DNA of 64,000 nt from Cunninghamia lanceolata (lineage: Eukaryota; Streptophyta; Pinopsida; Cupressales; Cupressaceae). Each line of letters opens with the position of its first letter. The first letter of the stretch is position 1. A program made the position numbers and the translations under genes. The notes under the pieces were generated by a model. It searched no databases, had not been told where the DNA came from, and was given only the letters and a program-made list of their open reading frames with translations. Below are positions 36,300 through 47,200 of this stretch, one piece after another. The stretch covers positions 13,896,501 through 13,960,500 of the forward strand of contig BSBN01000254.1 of the NCBI GenBank assembly GCA_027924645.1, read 5' to 3'.

Positions 36300-37200
36300 T
36301 AAGTTAATTTCCTCCAAGGTGCCAATGTGAGGTTGTTTTGATGGCAAAGGGCGCCTTGATTCATGATGTTGAATCTCCTTCCTCCTAGTCTCTAAAATGG
36401 ATAGTTTAGACAAGAAAAGGTACCTTAGTATACTTAGCTCATTTCTTGGTGATTTGATGGCTTCAATCACTTGTTCAAACCTATAGGAGACCATTTTACA
36501 TTTAGGCGCTAGATCTTAGGATTTAGAACATCTTCCTTCAAGGGACCAAAACGAGGTTATTTAGACACAAAAGTGTGCCTCCATACAAGATGCTTATTCT
36601 CCTTCCACTTAGGTGCTCATTCATGATGATCTAAGTGACAATAGGTGCCTAGACTTCCTTTGGTAAGATTTAGTCATTTTGAAGGTTCTAACACTAAGCA
36701 GTACAGTTGGAAGTGATTTGAAGTTCATTTTCCTGTAGGTGCCCAAAATGGATGGTGGAGACAAAAAAGGCGCCTAGGCTTCCTTTGACAATTTTCAAAA
36801 TCTTCCTAAGTTATATTATGTTATATTGACGCTTAGGTGCAAATGGATGATCTAGGATGACTCTAGGCACATATCCAAGGTGATATCTTTCTAGGTGCAA
36901 TCTTCACTAAGTTTAGACTTCACTTTACATCAAGGCACCAAAATGGATAGTTTAGAGAGAGGCAAAAATGTGCCTAGAGGTATGATGCTCAATTTGATGT
37001 GTTTGATCAACTTTGATAATCAAGATCAATTGCCTCCCTTAAGGTGCCCTCCTTTATACTTTGAAACATACTTTCAATATCAAGGAACAATTTTGAGGTT
37101 GCTTGGATGATGAAACGCGCCTTGAGTTCTAGGTGAAATTTTGAGGTTGTGCAAGTAGAGAAATGTGCCTAAGGTCTTAAAGAAAATTTGCACCTAAAAC
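36300..37200 (+). repeat. Degenerate dispersed repeat (AGGTGCC...AAAATGGATGGT)
   Basis: Phrases AGGTGCC/AGGCGCC, AAAATGGATRGTTTAGACA and GGCGCCTAGGCTTCCTTTG recur irregularly every ~60-130 bases. Probably an old tandem repeat eroded beyond a clear unit. No gene is seen, and 37201-37930 is likewise featureless. Confidence 0.55.
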
Positions 37201-37929
37201 TGAAAATCCCTGAGGTATGACTTATGAAAGCCTATAGCCCCAATATTATGTTGCATACTAAAATTAGGTAAGACTCAATGTAATCTCATAACCTCGCCTT
37301 ATATGCAAGAGGAATTACATTTAATAACCACAATGGTCATCAGGTGCTCATAAGCATATGATTTTGAATATCTTATTCAAAACAACAAACATACTCTTTG
37401 CATCCCAATATGGTATAATAACAAGAAATTAAGAAATATTTTCAATTGACCAACTCATAAAGAATATGGATCAACATACTCATTCGAATATTTTCAATTG
37501 AGCAACTCATAAAGAATATTAATATTTTCTCTTCAACATGATGATTCATTTTTTTTTTTAAATACAACTTTCATATTTTAGTTCCAAAATGAGGTTTAGG
37601 TGATACTTGAATAACAATAGCTAGCTTATTGGATCAACAAACATCCTATGTAATACAATTGGACTTTAAATATTTGAAGTATCCATCTACAAATATCCAT
37701 TCAAACATAGATTTATAATGCAAGTATGGACGCCATCAATAAAAAAGATTTGTATTAACCAAATATCCATATAGGCATACATCAATATCTGTTGATATAA
37801 GTATAACATATATACAAAATAGCCATATAGGCTTACAAGAATTCCATATAGGCATACAATGTCAACTATATGCAATACAAAATATATGTCCACAAATGCC
37901 ATATAGGCATACAACAAAGGAACACAATA

Positions 37930-40010
37930 AAAAGTCTATCCCCTCTGGCTGGTGAAGAGAATAGATCATGGGCAGCCTTTGATCTTCTAGGGGATGGAGA
38001 CGTGCATGTTGGTGGTCTACTACAAACCTGAGGGCTGCTCCTCCTATTTAGTTCTTCTTGCATCTTTAGCTATTACAATAAAAAAGTATAGATATTAATA
38101 TATAGAAATTACATATTAAAAAAAATAAAATATTTAACAAAATAATCACTTACCACTACCATATAATCTATCTCCTCACTTGCCTCAGTAGCAGGAATAG
38201 GCCATGGTGATGTCATGTCCTATAGAAACCATCCAGATAGAAATTAAACTTCAAATCAATAATCTTTTGATTCTTCAAAAATAAACAACTATAACAATGA
38301 ATTTAAATTGAAATTTACTAATCTGCCTCATACCCCTATCAATGCCATGGAGCTATGAATCACAGAGGTCACACCATGTTCCATTGCCCTATGAACATCA
38401 AGAGGTGTCTCTGCAGCCTACATCATCTGGAAATAAAACAACATTATTCAATTATGAAAACTATAATAGTGATGCAAATCATGGATCCTAACATAGACAC
38501 ACATTCATCTAAACATGGAAGTACACACAATAAAGCACATAAGTCACATACAAAAATCTAGTAAGTGCAATTCATTCATTAAACTATTTATTACCTCCAT
38601 GAAGCTTTGAAGTCCACCACCACTAGCAGGTGTTGCCGTGAAATCTCCAATATTAACTTGTTCAACATCTAAAATTAGATACTAGAATACCATTCATATA
38701 ATGATGCTATTCACATGTAATATTTATAATTGTTTACTAGTTACATACCCTGATAGTAGATGATCTAGTGTAATATGCAGGTGGAGAACCACTAAAAACT
38801 GCATCAATGCTATGACCCTGAAATTTTATTAAAATCATCATACTAAATTATTTAATCTTGCATTTCAAAAATAAAATTTAATAAATTAAATTCAATAAAC
38901 TTGCTAATATTTACCTGAGTATCAAGGCTGAAAGTCTCACTCAGGAGGGTATCTGTCATCACCATCTACTCAGCTACAGATGTAGCCTATGCACCTTTGT
39001 CCTGACTATCCATGGGGTCATAACCATAGGCTGACCTGCAAGTCTGACAAGCATGGGGTGGGACCCTACTCCTCGCACTATCTCCCAACCCACTCTATGC
39101 TACTAGACTAGCATGCTCTATGATGCTCTGGGTCAAGGCACTGATGGACTGAAGTGTATCGACCTTAACACTCTCCTTCACAATGGAAGGGAGAGAAACA
39201 TGCTCATGGGTTGGTCTATTGATTACTCATCTCACTACCCGCTATGGGTCAACATGTGCCCCTGGTCTATCTTGTGCTGACCCCCCACCTCTACCCTAGA
39301 AGTCTCACATATCAAAATAGTTTGGCACTTTATTGAGGACAAACTCACAGTAGAGTTTCCTCAAAAAGTATTGTGGGACCTCATTATTATTTCATGGAGG
39401 ATGGTCAAAAAACATCCACCACCTCTGCCCAAAATTGTACCTTATCACTTAGTTGTTGTACCAATGGATAAGGAACCTCTTGCATGTAATGGGTGGAGGT
39501 TGATTTGTTTGTAGGTTTGTAAAAATCGAACACAAGTCTAATTTTGTATTTTGTAATTTTTTCACATCTTCGTATGACAACTTGTCTACATAATAGTCTC
39601 TAAACTCTCTCCTCTTATCCGTCCAACTGGATATTTTCTTGTTAATTGAATCTATACTTGATAACATAGATTCAAGAGATTCAGCAAGCGTGGACCTATG
39701 CAAGGTTGAAGTGGAAGGATCTTTCAACCTTACAATTATATCTTCAATTTCTTTTTTGTTGTTTTCAATTTGCCCCATTATATTTTCTTGTTTTCGAGGG
39801 GCATGTTGAGGAATGGATGGAGGAGGTTGTTGTTCCGTAGGTATTTCCTCCTCAGGATTTTGTGGATTTTAAGGAGGAGGAGGAGGTGCATTAACATTTC
39901 CTGACAATTAACAAAATTTAAATCAAAAATCAACTTAAATCTACCTATTTAGAAACAAATTCAAACAAAAAAACAAATAAAACTCACTCCTTTGTCATAC
40001 TTGACATCAT
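37930..40010 (-). pseudogene. Multi-exon accessory gene of the transposon, degenerate
   Basis: Read from the minus strand. A possible first exon starts at 40010 (ATGATGTCAAG) and ends at a GTGAGT donor (39987). The main exon is about 39900-38915, between TTAATTGTCAG/GAAATG and ACTCAG/GTAAAT. It encodes a Pro-rich head (PPPPP, PQNPEEEIP, PPPSIPQHAP), a helical charged stretch (MGQIENNKKEIEDIIVRLKD), a conserved-looking core (CKRFLIHWYNN, YNFGQRWWMFFDHPP, VPQYFLRKLYCEFVLNKVP) and a Ser/Gln-rich tail. Smaller exons follow at ~38820-38750 and ~38670-38595, and the last ends near 37930. Eight or more stops in the main exon are each one transition from Gln, Arg or Trp. It converges on the transposase, like the second gene of other large plant TIR elements. 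Function is unknown; a DNA-binding or regulatory partner is only a guess. Confidence 0.55.
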
Positions 40011-40166
40011 GGCAGCATTTTGGCGATGAATTGGTTAGATTTTGGTGTTGAATTGACTTTTACAAAATGCGAGCACGCTTCCTAGGGTTTGTAGGGTGCG
40101 GGTATAGAAGAGAAAAAAGAAATCAAATGAGATAGATAATCTTTTTTTTATTATTTATAACAAGTT

Positions 40167-40200
40167 ATAATGTTCTCGCATTATAACATGAGCACGTTAT
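40167..40200. repeat. Subterminal palindrome 4
   Basis: ATAATGTTCTCGCATTATAA followed by CATGAGCACGTTAT. The same design as the three left-side copies, about 30 bases inside the right TIR. Confidence 0.65.
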
Positions 40201-40231
40201 GCATTAATTTTTTTTTAAAACAATTTGGCCA

Positions 40232-40256
40232 CTTTTTGGCCCCCCATCGTTTTGCA
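40232..40256 (-). repeat. Right terminal inverted repeat
   Basis: CTTTTTGGCCCCCCATC then GTTTTGCA: the reverse complement matches 23110-23134 at 23 of 25 bases. TTTGGCCA immediately inside matches the left-end TGGCCA. Confidence 0.75.
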
Positions 40257-40865
40257 CTCATATACAAGATGCTCAATATAATGATAGACCATGAATGTTC
40301 TAAGAAGCTAGAACCTCACTCAATGTAAGTATATATTGGATAATGATTTAAGAAGTTAGATCAAATAGTGTAAGAACATATGTAAAGCAAAGAGCCACTA
40401 GTATCATTGGATACAAAACCAAGGATCAAAATATAAGATGTAAAGGATTGAGAGAAAGGACCAAATAAAAAACATAATTAAGTAGACAAGACAAGATAAT
40501 GTAAAGATGAAATATGAAAGACAAAGATCATGAGATCAAAATGTAAGCCATCCATAAAACAATCATAAGCATTGCATAATAACTCCTCACTAAGACTTCT
40601 AATATGATAAGTTGCTAATGTATCATCATAAAAGCATAAGCAATCATGTGAAGCAATAGAATAATCATGATAAGGCTCATCATCATCATGTATAACGTGA
40701 GGTAGCACGTTTAGAGAATCATCATGATATATAGGAATAATATGAAAAAGGTAATAAACACAATTTTTAACACTAGGGAAATAATCATAAATATGTAGTA
40801 CCAAAAAAACATGCATATCTCTAATTTAATCTTGGAAGATGGTAAATAATGAATAATATCATCAT
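40257..40865. other. No gene seen; spacer between two transposons
   Basis: AT-rich sequence similar in texture to 22830-23109. The target duplication GGCAT of the next element is at 40866-40870. Confidence 0.5.
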
Positions 40866-41969
40866 GGCATTGTTGTGATGTTCACAACACGCCCCATTAT
40901 GCTCCTTAGCAAAATGGGGACCCCTGCTGATGTTTCGCTTTTTGCTTCTGCTTGTGTTTGTCTGCTTTCTGGCGGTTTGGTAAAAATGAGTCAGGTGCAT
41001 CATCATCATGATATTGGATAAGGTAGGTCATCATCATGAGGTTAGTTTGTCAAAGTTCATATTTTGTTTCTGTGACCTCATATTTAGAAAGAGCTTGAAA
41101 TTCCATACAGGTTTGCCTTTTACATCACTTGAAAATTCGTCCATATGTGGAAGTTATGCACAGTCAAAGTTTTGGTCAAACCTGATAATCGCAAGTGATC
41201 ATCATATTTTTTTCATGTTGTCAAGGTCATTATGATCTTGGTCTATCACCCGATAAAATCATGCAGTCGAAATATCCGGACGTCAATCTTAGGTAGTAGT
41301 GCCCTTTACCCGTCAAATGGCCTTATGCGCATCGTGAGCATCATGATTTTAGGAGGGTCATATTTTATAAACTCGGTTTTGCTGTATGAGGAACATCATC
41401 ATCATATTTGAAACGCCCCCCCGATAATATCCTGAGGTTCAAATATCCGGACGTCAACTTTAAGTCATAGTAAGTTTTCCCCGTCGAGCGGTCTTTTGTA
41501 TCGCGAGCATCATGCTGATATTTTAACATTACCTGATATTATAATATCATGCTGATATTATAAGATCATCCTGACTTAGAAAATCCACCATCGGCATATT
41601 TGCATGCGCATGTTAAAATCCTATCGGGGGGTCATCATCCTGATATTTGCTGAAGTTCGCTAAGATGATGATGACGTTTTCATATCCTCCTGATCTCCTT
41701 TTGCATGATCATGATGATCACCCTATCTTTTAAGGGAAGGTGATATTCCATTCCTCAACAGCATGATCATATTTTAAATATCACCCTAGCATTAACCTGA
41801 TGATGACCTCAACTCATCTTCATGCTTCGAAGATGGAAAATGATGATTACGTCATCATGATAATTCGATGAGGAGGATCATCATATTTTTTATCCTGTCA
41901 TATTGTCAAGATCATCATGATCTTGTTTGTCTACCCGATATTTCGTGAAGTCCTCCTGCCGAGAAATAT

Positions 41970-42205
41970 GACCTTTTGCAAATATCCTGATCATCATCAT
42001 CATCATATTTCCCTTCGACAGGATATTTTCCAAAACATGATCCGGTTCCCGAATATGATGATGACGTCTTATTCTAAGTTCGAAAAAGCAAATATCCTGA
42101 TGATCATCATCATCATATTTCCCTTCGACAGGATATTTTCCAAAACATGATCCGGTTCCCGAATATGATGATGACGTCTTATTCTAAGTTCGAAAAAGCA
42201 AATAT
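41970..42205 (+). repeat. ~111-bp tandem duplication within the LTR
   Basis: Two near-identical units run AAATATCCTGAT..., CCCTTCGACAGGATATTTTC, CATGATCCGGTTCCCGAATA, GATGATGACGTCTTATTC, and a third begins at ~42198. The same duplication is in the 3' LTR (53130-53360) with more differences, so it predates this insertion. Confidence 0.85.
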
Positions 42206-42344
42206 CCTAATGATCATCATCATCCTGATCTTTCGAGAGGGCTACCTTGGCCGCAAAGGGGTCATATTACATTCATCATCCTGATCATGCTCCTTAGATG
42301 ACCCGATTTTACATTTATCCCCTGATCTTAACTAAGCATGACGG

Positions 42345-42352
42345 TGACGTCA
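42345..42352. promoter_or_regulatory. TGACGTCA (CRE/bZIP-type) motif in LTR
   Basis: An exact palindromic TGACGTCA. Another lies at 42513-42520, and the 3' LTR has exact copies at 53504-53511, 53546-53553 and 53672-53679. The motif is the core bound by plant TGA/bZIP factors. Function in this LTR is inferred only. Confidence 0.5.
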
Positions 42353-43200
42353 TCTTTTGCATTTTAATGAAGCCCGGATATGACGATGACATCACCATCA
42401 TATTCCTTTCCTCAGCAGCAGGATCATATTTCATATCCTCCTATTTTCCTTCGACATAAAGATGATGATGATGTCATTCTTTTCCCCAATATACAGAAGC
42501 GAAACATCCTGATGACGTCATCTGGATCTTCGGAAGGGTGAGCATCATATTTCCAGAATATCATGCAGATGAAGTGAATGTCGGCCAAACAGCGAATATC
42601 GGCCATACATTTTTTTGACACGCCGATGGGCGGGAAATGAAGCGGTGGAATTTTAAAGCATTTTTTGGTGCCCGTGGCATTTTCCCGGTCAGCGATGGTT
42701 GACCTGATGGGTTGTGAGCGGTCTGAATGCGTTTTGAACGTGTTTTTAGAGTATTTTGGATCTGATTTCCACAATTTTGCGCAGTCACCTGGATTTAAAC
42801 GATTATTTTAATTTCCTGTTGTTTATGTGATAAATGAAATACTTATTGCTTGTCTTGTCTTGCAGGCTTGCAGTTGAGGAAGCAGCTGGAAAGTCAACAC
42901 AGTGACCTCATGGAGGAAGGAAATCTGATCGCAGAAGCAGGAAGATAAAGATGAAGTGCGAAAAAGTCAAGGCCATTCAAGTGAAGAACAAGGTTGCAGC
43001 TGAGAGTATTACTACAACAGACAAACAAGAGTTATTGCTGAGCTGCCAGAACTTCTCAGAAGGGGCAATATTTCGCCCAGATTTGACACTACTCAGAGAT
43101 ATTTTGAAGAGCTGGTTCACCTGTATTTATTGCTGTAACCAGGGGTTTGAACCAGGGGTTCAGTTAGGTTTTTTGTTGTAGTGAGGACAATCAGAATGTC

Positions 43201-43208
43201 TATATATT
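43201..43208 (+). promoter_or_regulatory. LTR TATA box (TATATATT)
   Basis: Lies ~965 bases before the LTR end and is conserved at 54359-54366 in the 3' LTR. It is a reasonable core promoter for the element transcript. Confidence 0.5.
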
Positions 43209-44172
43209 GTGCCTCTCTACAATGTAATACTTTACAACAGGGATTTTAGGAAAAACAACAGGGGCTACAACAGGATTTTTTTTTAGAAGCACACAGTGAG
43301 TTAGCTTAGCATAGTTTAAAGGTAGAAGAAGGAGGTCGCCTGTTTGTCTGCAGTAAGGTGCGCATGGAATGTCTGGCTGCCTTACTGTATCTGTAAAGCT
43401 TGTAAGTTCTCTGTAGTATGATCAATGAAACTAAGAGTCATTCCTACATTGTAAATCATGTATGACTATTCGTTTCTAATACAATAGAATCTGGAGTTCT
43501 GCATCTATCTTCTGAGTGTTCTCCTGCTCTTCTTTGTGTTTTGAAATATTTTCTTTGAGAGCTTGCAATTTTAAATGTATGTTTGTGAAAATGCTCAGAA
43601 CTTACATTTAAGGTTTTTTACTGTGGATTTGATCAAATTACTGTGGTATTTACATAGTGCATAACAGAAACAATTAGATCCTTCGGTAGATTAAATGAGG
43701 TGTAGATTAGATCTTTCTAACTTTTCCCAACCCATCTGAAATATTTAGCTAAAAATGTAGAAATCTAAAGGAAATTGTCTCAAATTTGAAGAAGCATGCA
43801 TAACAGAGCTATAAGTAGATAGTTTTCATAAATAGATAAAGAAGAAAGCTGCAAAAAATTCAAGAAAACCATCTAAAACTTGCAGCACAGTAACACTTTT
43901 ATGCAAAGGAATGAAAAGTATTGACATATCTCATGACCTTTTTGTATATTCTTAGTCCAGTAAACCACCAAACAAACCTAAACTACGTAAGGCCCCTTGA
44001 ACATTACAGCTTCACATTGACCAACTGAACTTGACCAACCGAACCATTGTAGACTTGGGATTAGTTGAATCTCAAATGATTCCTTCTTATCTTTCAAGTA
44101 TAGTTTCAGTTCATTTCATGTGAATTTTAACTTATTGTTATGATTGCATCAAAACAATCATCAACAGTTTTC

Positions 44173-44190
44173 TGGCGCTAGAAGGAGGGC
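44173..44190 (+). promoter_or_regulatory. Primer-binding site candidate
   Basis: TGGCGCTAGAAGGAGGGC begins six bases after the 5' LTR. Its TGG start and place fit a tRNA 3'-end complement. I could not assign the tRNA; it differs from the common tRNA-Asp type after TGGCGC. Confidence 0.7.
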
Positions 44191-44237
44191 ATTCCTGAGT
44201 TAGGTTTCATTTCAAACTGGCTAACGACAGTAATAGA

Positions 44238-47200
44238 GTGACTAGGTCTAGATCCAGTTCAGGAGATATATTTGTGCAACTACCTGATACAAGGCGAAGT
44301 AAAAACCCTTTAATTTGGAATCGAAAGATATCGCCAACAGGAAGCTCATCTGGAACACCTCTTGGGTCACCTTTTAACATCCGTAGTATTGTAAGTCCTG
44401 ATAGATCACTGTTCAGATCTTTAAATCTTGGTTCAGGCACTCCTGGAGGTCTCAATCCTCCTTAAAATCCAAATCCACCAATCAATCCAGGTATTCCTGC
44501 AGGTTCAAGTCAAGCTCAAACACCTACAATGGCTTACTTCGATGTCAATTCTCCCATACTCTTCAATGATTATCATGAGATGCCAAAAAATCCGGAAAAG
44601 ATATGTCCCAAATACCAGTTGCATCAAGACCCAGAAGATCATATTAGAATATTTAAGGAAGCATGTTTTAGGGCTATGTTAGAGCATGAGGATGTTGTGT
44701 GTAGATTGTTTCCTTACACCTTTAATGAGCAAGCCTCTAGCTGGTACGTAAACTTACCCAATGGTTACATTTCTTCCTGGGCACTTATGGAAGAATCATT
44801 TCTGTCAAGATTTAGAGGACCCATTGACCCTTGCGCTTTGTATCATAAATTGGCTGCTATAAAACGAGGTGAGGGGGAGCTAATTGATAATTTCAATGAC
44901 AGATTTCAAAAGGCCTATTCTAGGCTAGTACCCCCTTATACCATAGATGATGCTCCCTTGTTGGCTATGTACTATGCTGCCTTGGATCCTTTAACCGCCA
45001 TGTTTGTCAAAAGAAAACCTGACATAGATTCAATATCCAAAGCCTATAAAGAGGCAGCCTCAGTAAACCAAGAAATGAGGCATACAACTTATAGTCCATT
45101 TGTCAATGGAGGAAATTTTGGGGTGCAGAATCAGGCACACCCATGGAATGGAGTCCCTGTGCAGAACGCTCCACTAGTAAATCCGGTTCCTTCTTACACA
45201 CCTGTGTATAATCCTACTCCAATCCAAGCTATAACTCCTTACACGTCTAGTACTTCCAGTAACAGTCAAAATAATGGTCAGCCTTTCTTCCAACTTCCTA
45301 GGGATGTAACTGTGGCAAAAGCACAAGAGGATAGGGAAGAAATCAAAGAAATTACTACACATTTGAAAAGATTAACAACCGAGGTGACACAGCTAAGAAA
45401 TGAGAACCTCTATGGGAGAAGCAACCAAAACTACAATCCACATCAAAATCACAACCAAGGCCAAAATCAGAATTATAGTCTCAATCAAAATCAGCAGTAC
45501 AATCAGAACCAAAACTACAATCAGCATCAAGGCCCCAGTTAGGGGCAACCAATGCAGAATAGGGGGCCAGTGATAGATAACAGGACCTGGGGCAATAATA
45601 ACAAAAATCAGAATCAACCTAGGCCACCCAAGACATGCAACACTGGGCCCAACAACGGTACTCTGGCTTCTCCTTTTGAGAATACAGATAATCATGGTGC
45701 AAAACAAACGATTAAAATACAAATGGCCAGTACAGCACCCAAAAATTGGTGCAGATTTCACAATACCAATGCCCATGTTGAGCATGACTGTCCACAGTTC
45801 CACTTGGCAGCTAGTATTTTCAACGTAGATGTACAGCCTCCTACCTCTGAATTTCTCATTCCTAAGGGTAATGAGGTAGTACCCTCAGAATATGACACAG
45901 CATTAGTCTTAGAAACGTTTACCTTTGCAACTGCAGAAGAGAAAGAGGATAAATTGCTAGAGGATGAACCATACTGTTGTGAAAGTCTTTATCCTGAATC
46001 AGCCTTTGTGTTAAATGCTTTTCAGTTTCCTTTTGAATCTGAAAATGAGATATTAAATGAAACAGAGGAGGTGCAGGCCTTTCAACAGACAAATAAAAGC
46101 CACACCTACAATTTGAGGAGCAACCCTAGGCCGAGAGGACCTTTCACCACCTCCACTCCTCCGAATAACATCAATACACCCCCAGATCAAAATGCTAGCA
46201 ACAATCCTGCCATACTTAAAGCAAGTCAGCACACAAATAACGGAACAGCAGTGCAAAAGGATCAAACAAGTAAGATAGAAGCAATAGAGACAACAAGATT
46301 AATGAATTGCTTGTCAGAGGAAATAAAGAAAATTAAGGTCAGTATACCTCTAAATGAATTATTGAAGACCCCAGGGATCAGAAATGTTTTTTTAAAATCC
46401 TTGGATACATCCATAACAAACAAGGTGTCTGCTGATATAACTGTTCCTAATAGTGATTCACCACCTAAGGAGAAAGGTAAGAAAGTTGAGCAGCCTTCCA
46501 ATACTAATGTAGTAATACATGCGGATAAGAGGGATACTCAACCTTTCTTGTTAACTGTTAGGTTGTGTGGGAAGAATATACACAATTGCATGGTAGATTC
46601 TAGTGCTTCAGCCAACGTAATGCCCTTGGGAATATGCAAAACTCTCGGGCTGACTCCCACCAAATTTGCCAAGGTTGTCACGCAATTAGATAAGATCGAG
46701 GTTAACGTGATAGGAGAACTCATGAACATTCAAGTGCAATTAGCTTCAGACCCTAGGGTAAGCCAAATCATTGACATTCAAGTAGTGGATATACCCGTAA
46801 ATTATGGAATGTTGCTAAGTAGAGATTGGTCCAAGACATTAAACGGATATATGGCTACTGACTTTTCACACATGTGGTTACCGTGGAGAGGCATCCCAAA
46901 CCAGATTAGAATAGAGGCAGAGCCCAGAATGAAACATATGATAACAGAGTATAATCAAACTAATGAAATATTATATGCTGCTGTTGAACTAGGTGTCTAT
47001 AGAATTACCAACAATGGGATGCAGATTGAAGAGATTATGATGTTAAACATTAAAAAGAAGTGTGTCAGCAATAGAACGGCACTATTCATTGAGTCTGACG
47101 GAAATTCTTCAGATGAACAAAATAATGCAATAGACAAATTTGGTCGTGCCATTAGACGAGAGGTGGAAGAGTGCGTTACACACAATCTCCCAGTCAAATG

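Larger units (their letters stand above)
23110..40256 (+). mobile_element. Putative 17-kb TIR DNA transposon with unnamed DDE-like transposase
   Basis: The ends are inverted repeats: 23110-23134 and the complement of 40232-40256 match at 23 of 25 bases (TGCAA, two mismatches, then GATGGGGGGCCAAAAAG), and TGGCCA follows on both sides a little further in. Palindromic TGCA sits at both extreme ends and could be a 4-bp target duplication or part of the TIR. Inside are four ~34-42 bp palindromes near the ends, a telomere-like minisatellite, a transposase pseudogene (29669-32756, +), a ~360-bp array, a degenerate short repeat and a convergent multi-exon pseudogene (37930-40010, -). TIRs, subterminal repeats and a transposase support one element. 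Whether all internal repeats belong to it or inserted later is unknown. Confidence 0.62.
40871..44166 (+). repeat. Tat-like element 5' LTR
   Basis: 3296 bp, TGTTG...CAACA ends. The U3 half is dominated by CATCATCATGAT and TCCTGATGATGACG motifs. The candidate TATA box TATATATT is at 43201-43208, followed by GTGCCTCTCTACAATG as the probable transcript start region. A 76-codon open frame (42951-43181) is present in both LTRs but shows no coding features. Confidence 0.95.

Noticed and set aside
42951..43181. 76-codon open frame found in both LTRs of the Tat-like element (also 54110-54340)
   Set aside because: The copies are similar only because the LTRs are nearly identical. It lies in U3 just before the TATA box, has no family motif and no sign of selection that I can see.
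44238..45542. TAG at 45540 as a programmed gag-pol readthrough stop
   Set aside because: It is tempting because gag and pol share a frame, but it lies in the middle of the Gln/Asn-rich linker before the zinc knuckle and matches the general CAG-to-TAG decay seen at 48984 and 50655.
45393..45803. Minus-strand open frame inside gag-pol
   Set aside because: Antisense shadow of the Asn/Gln-rich gag linker; no motif.
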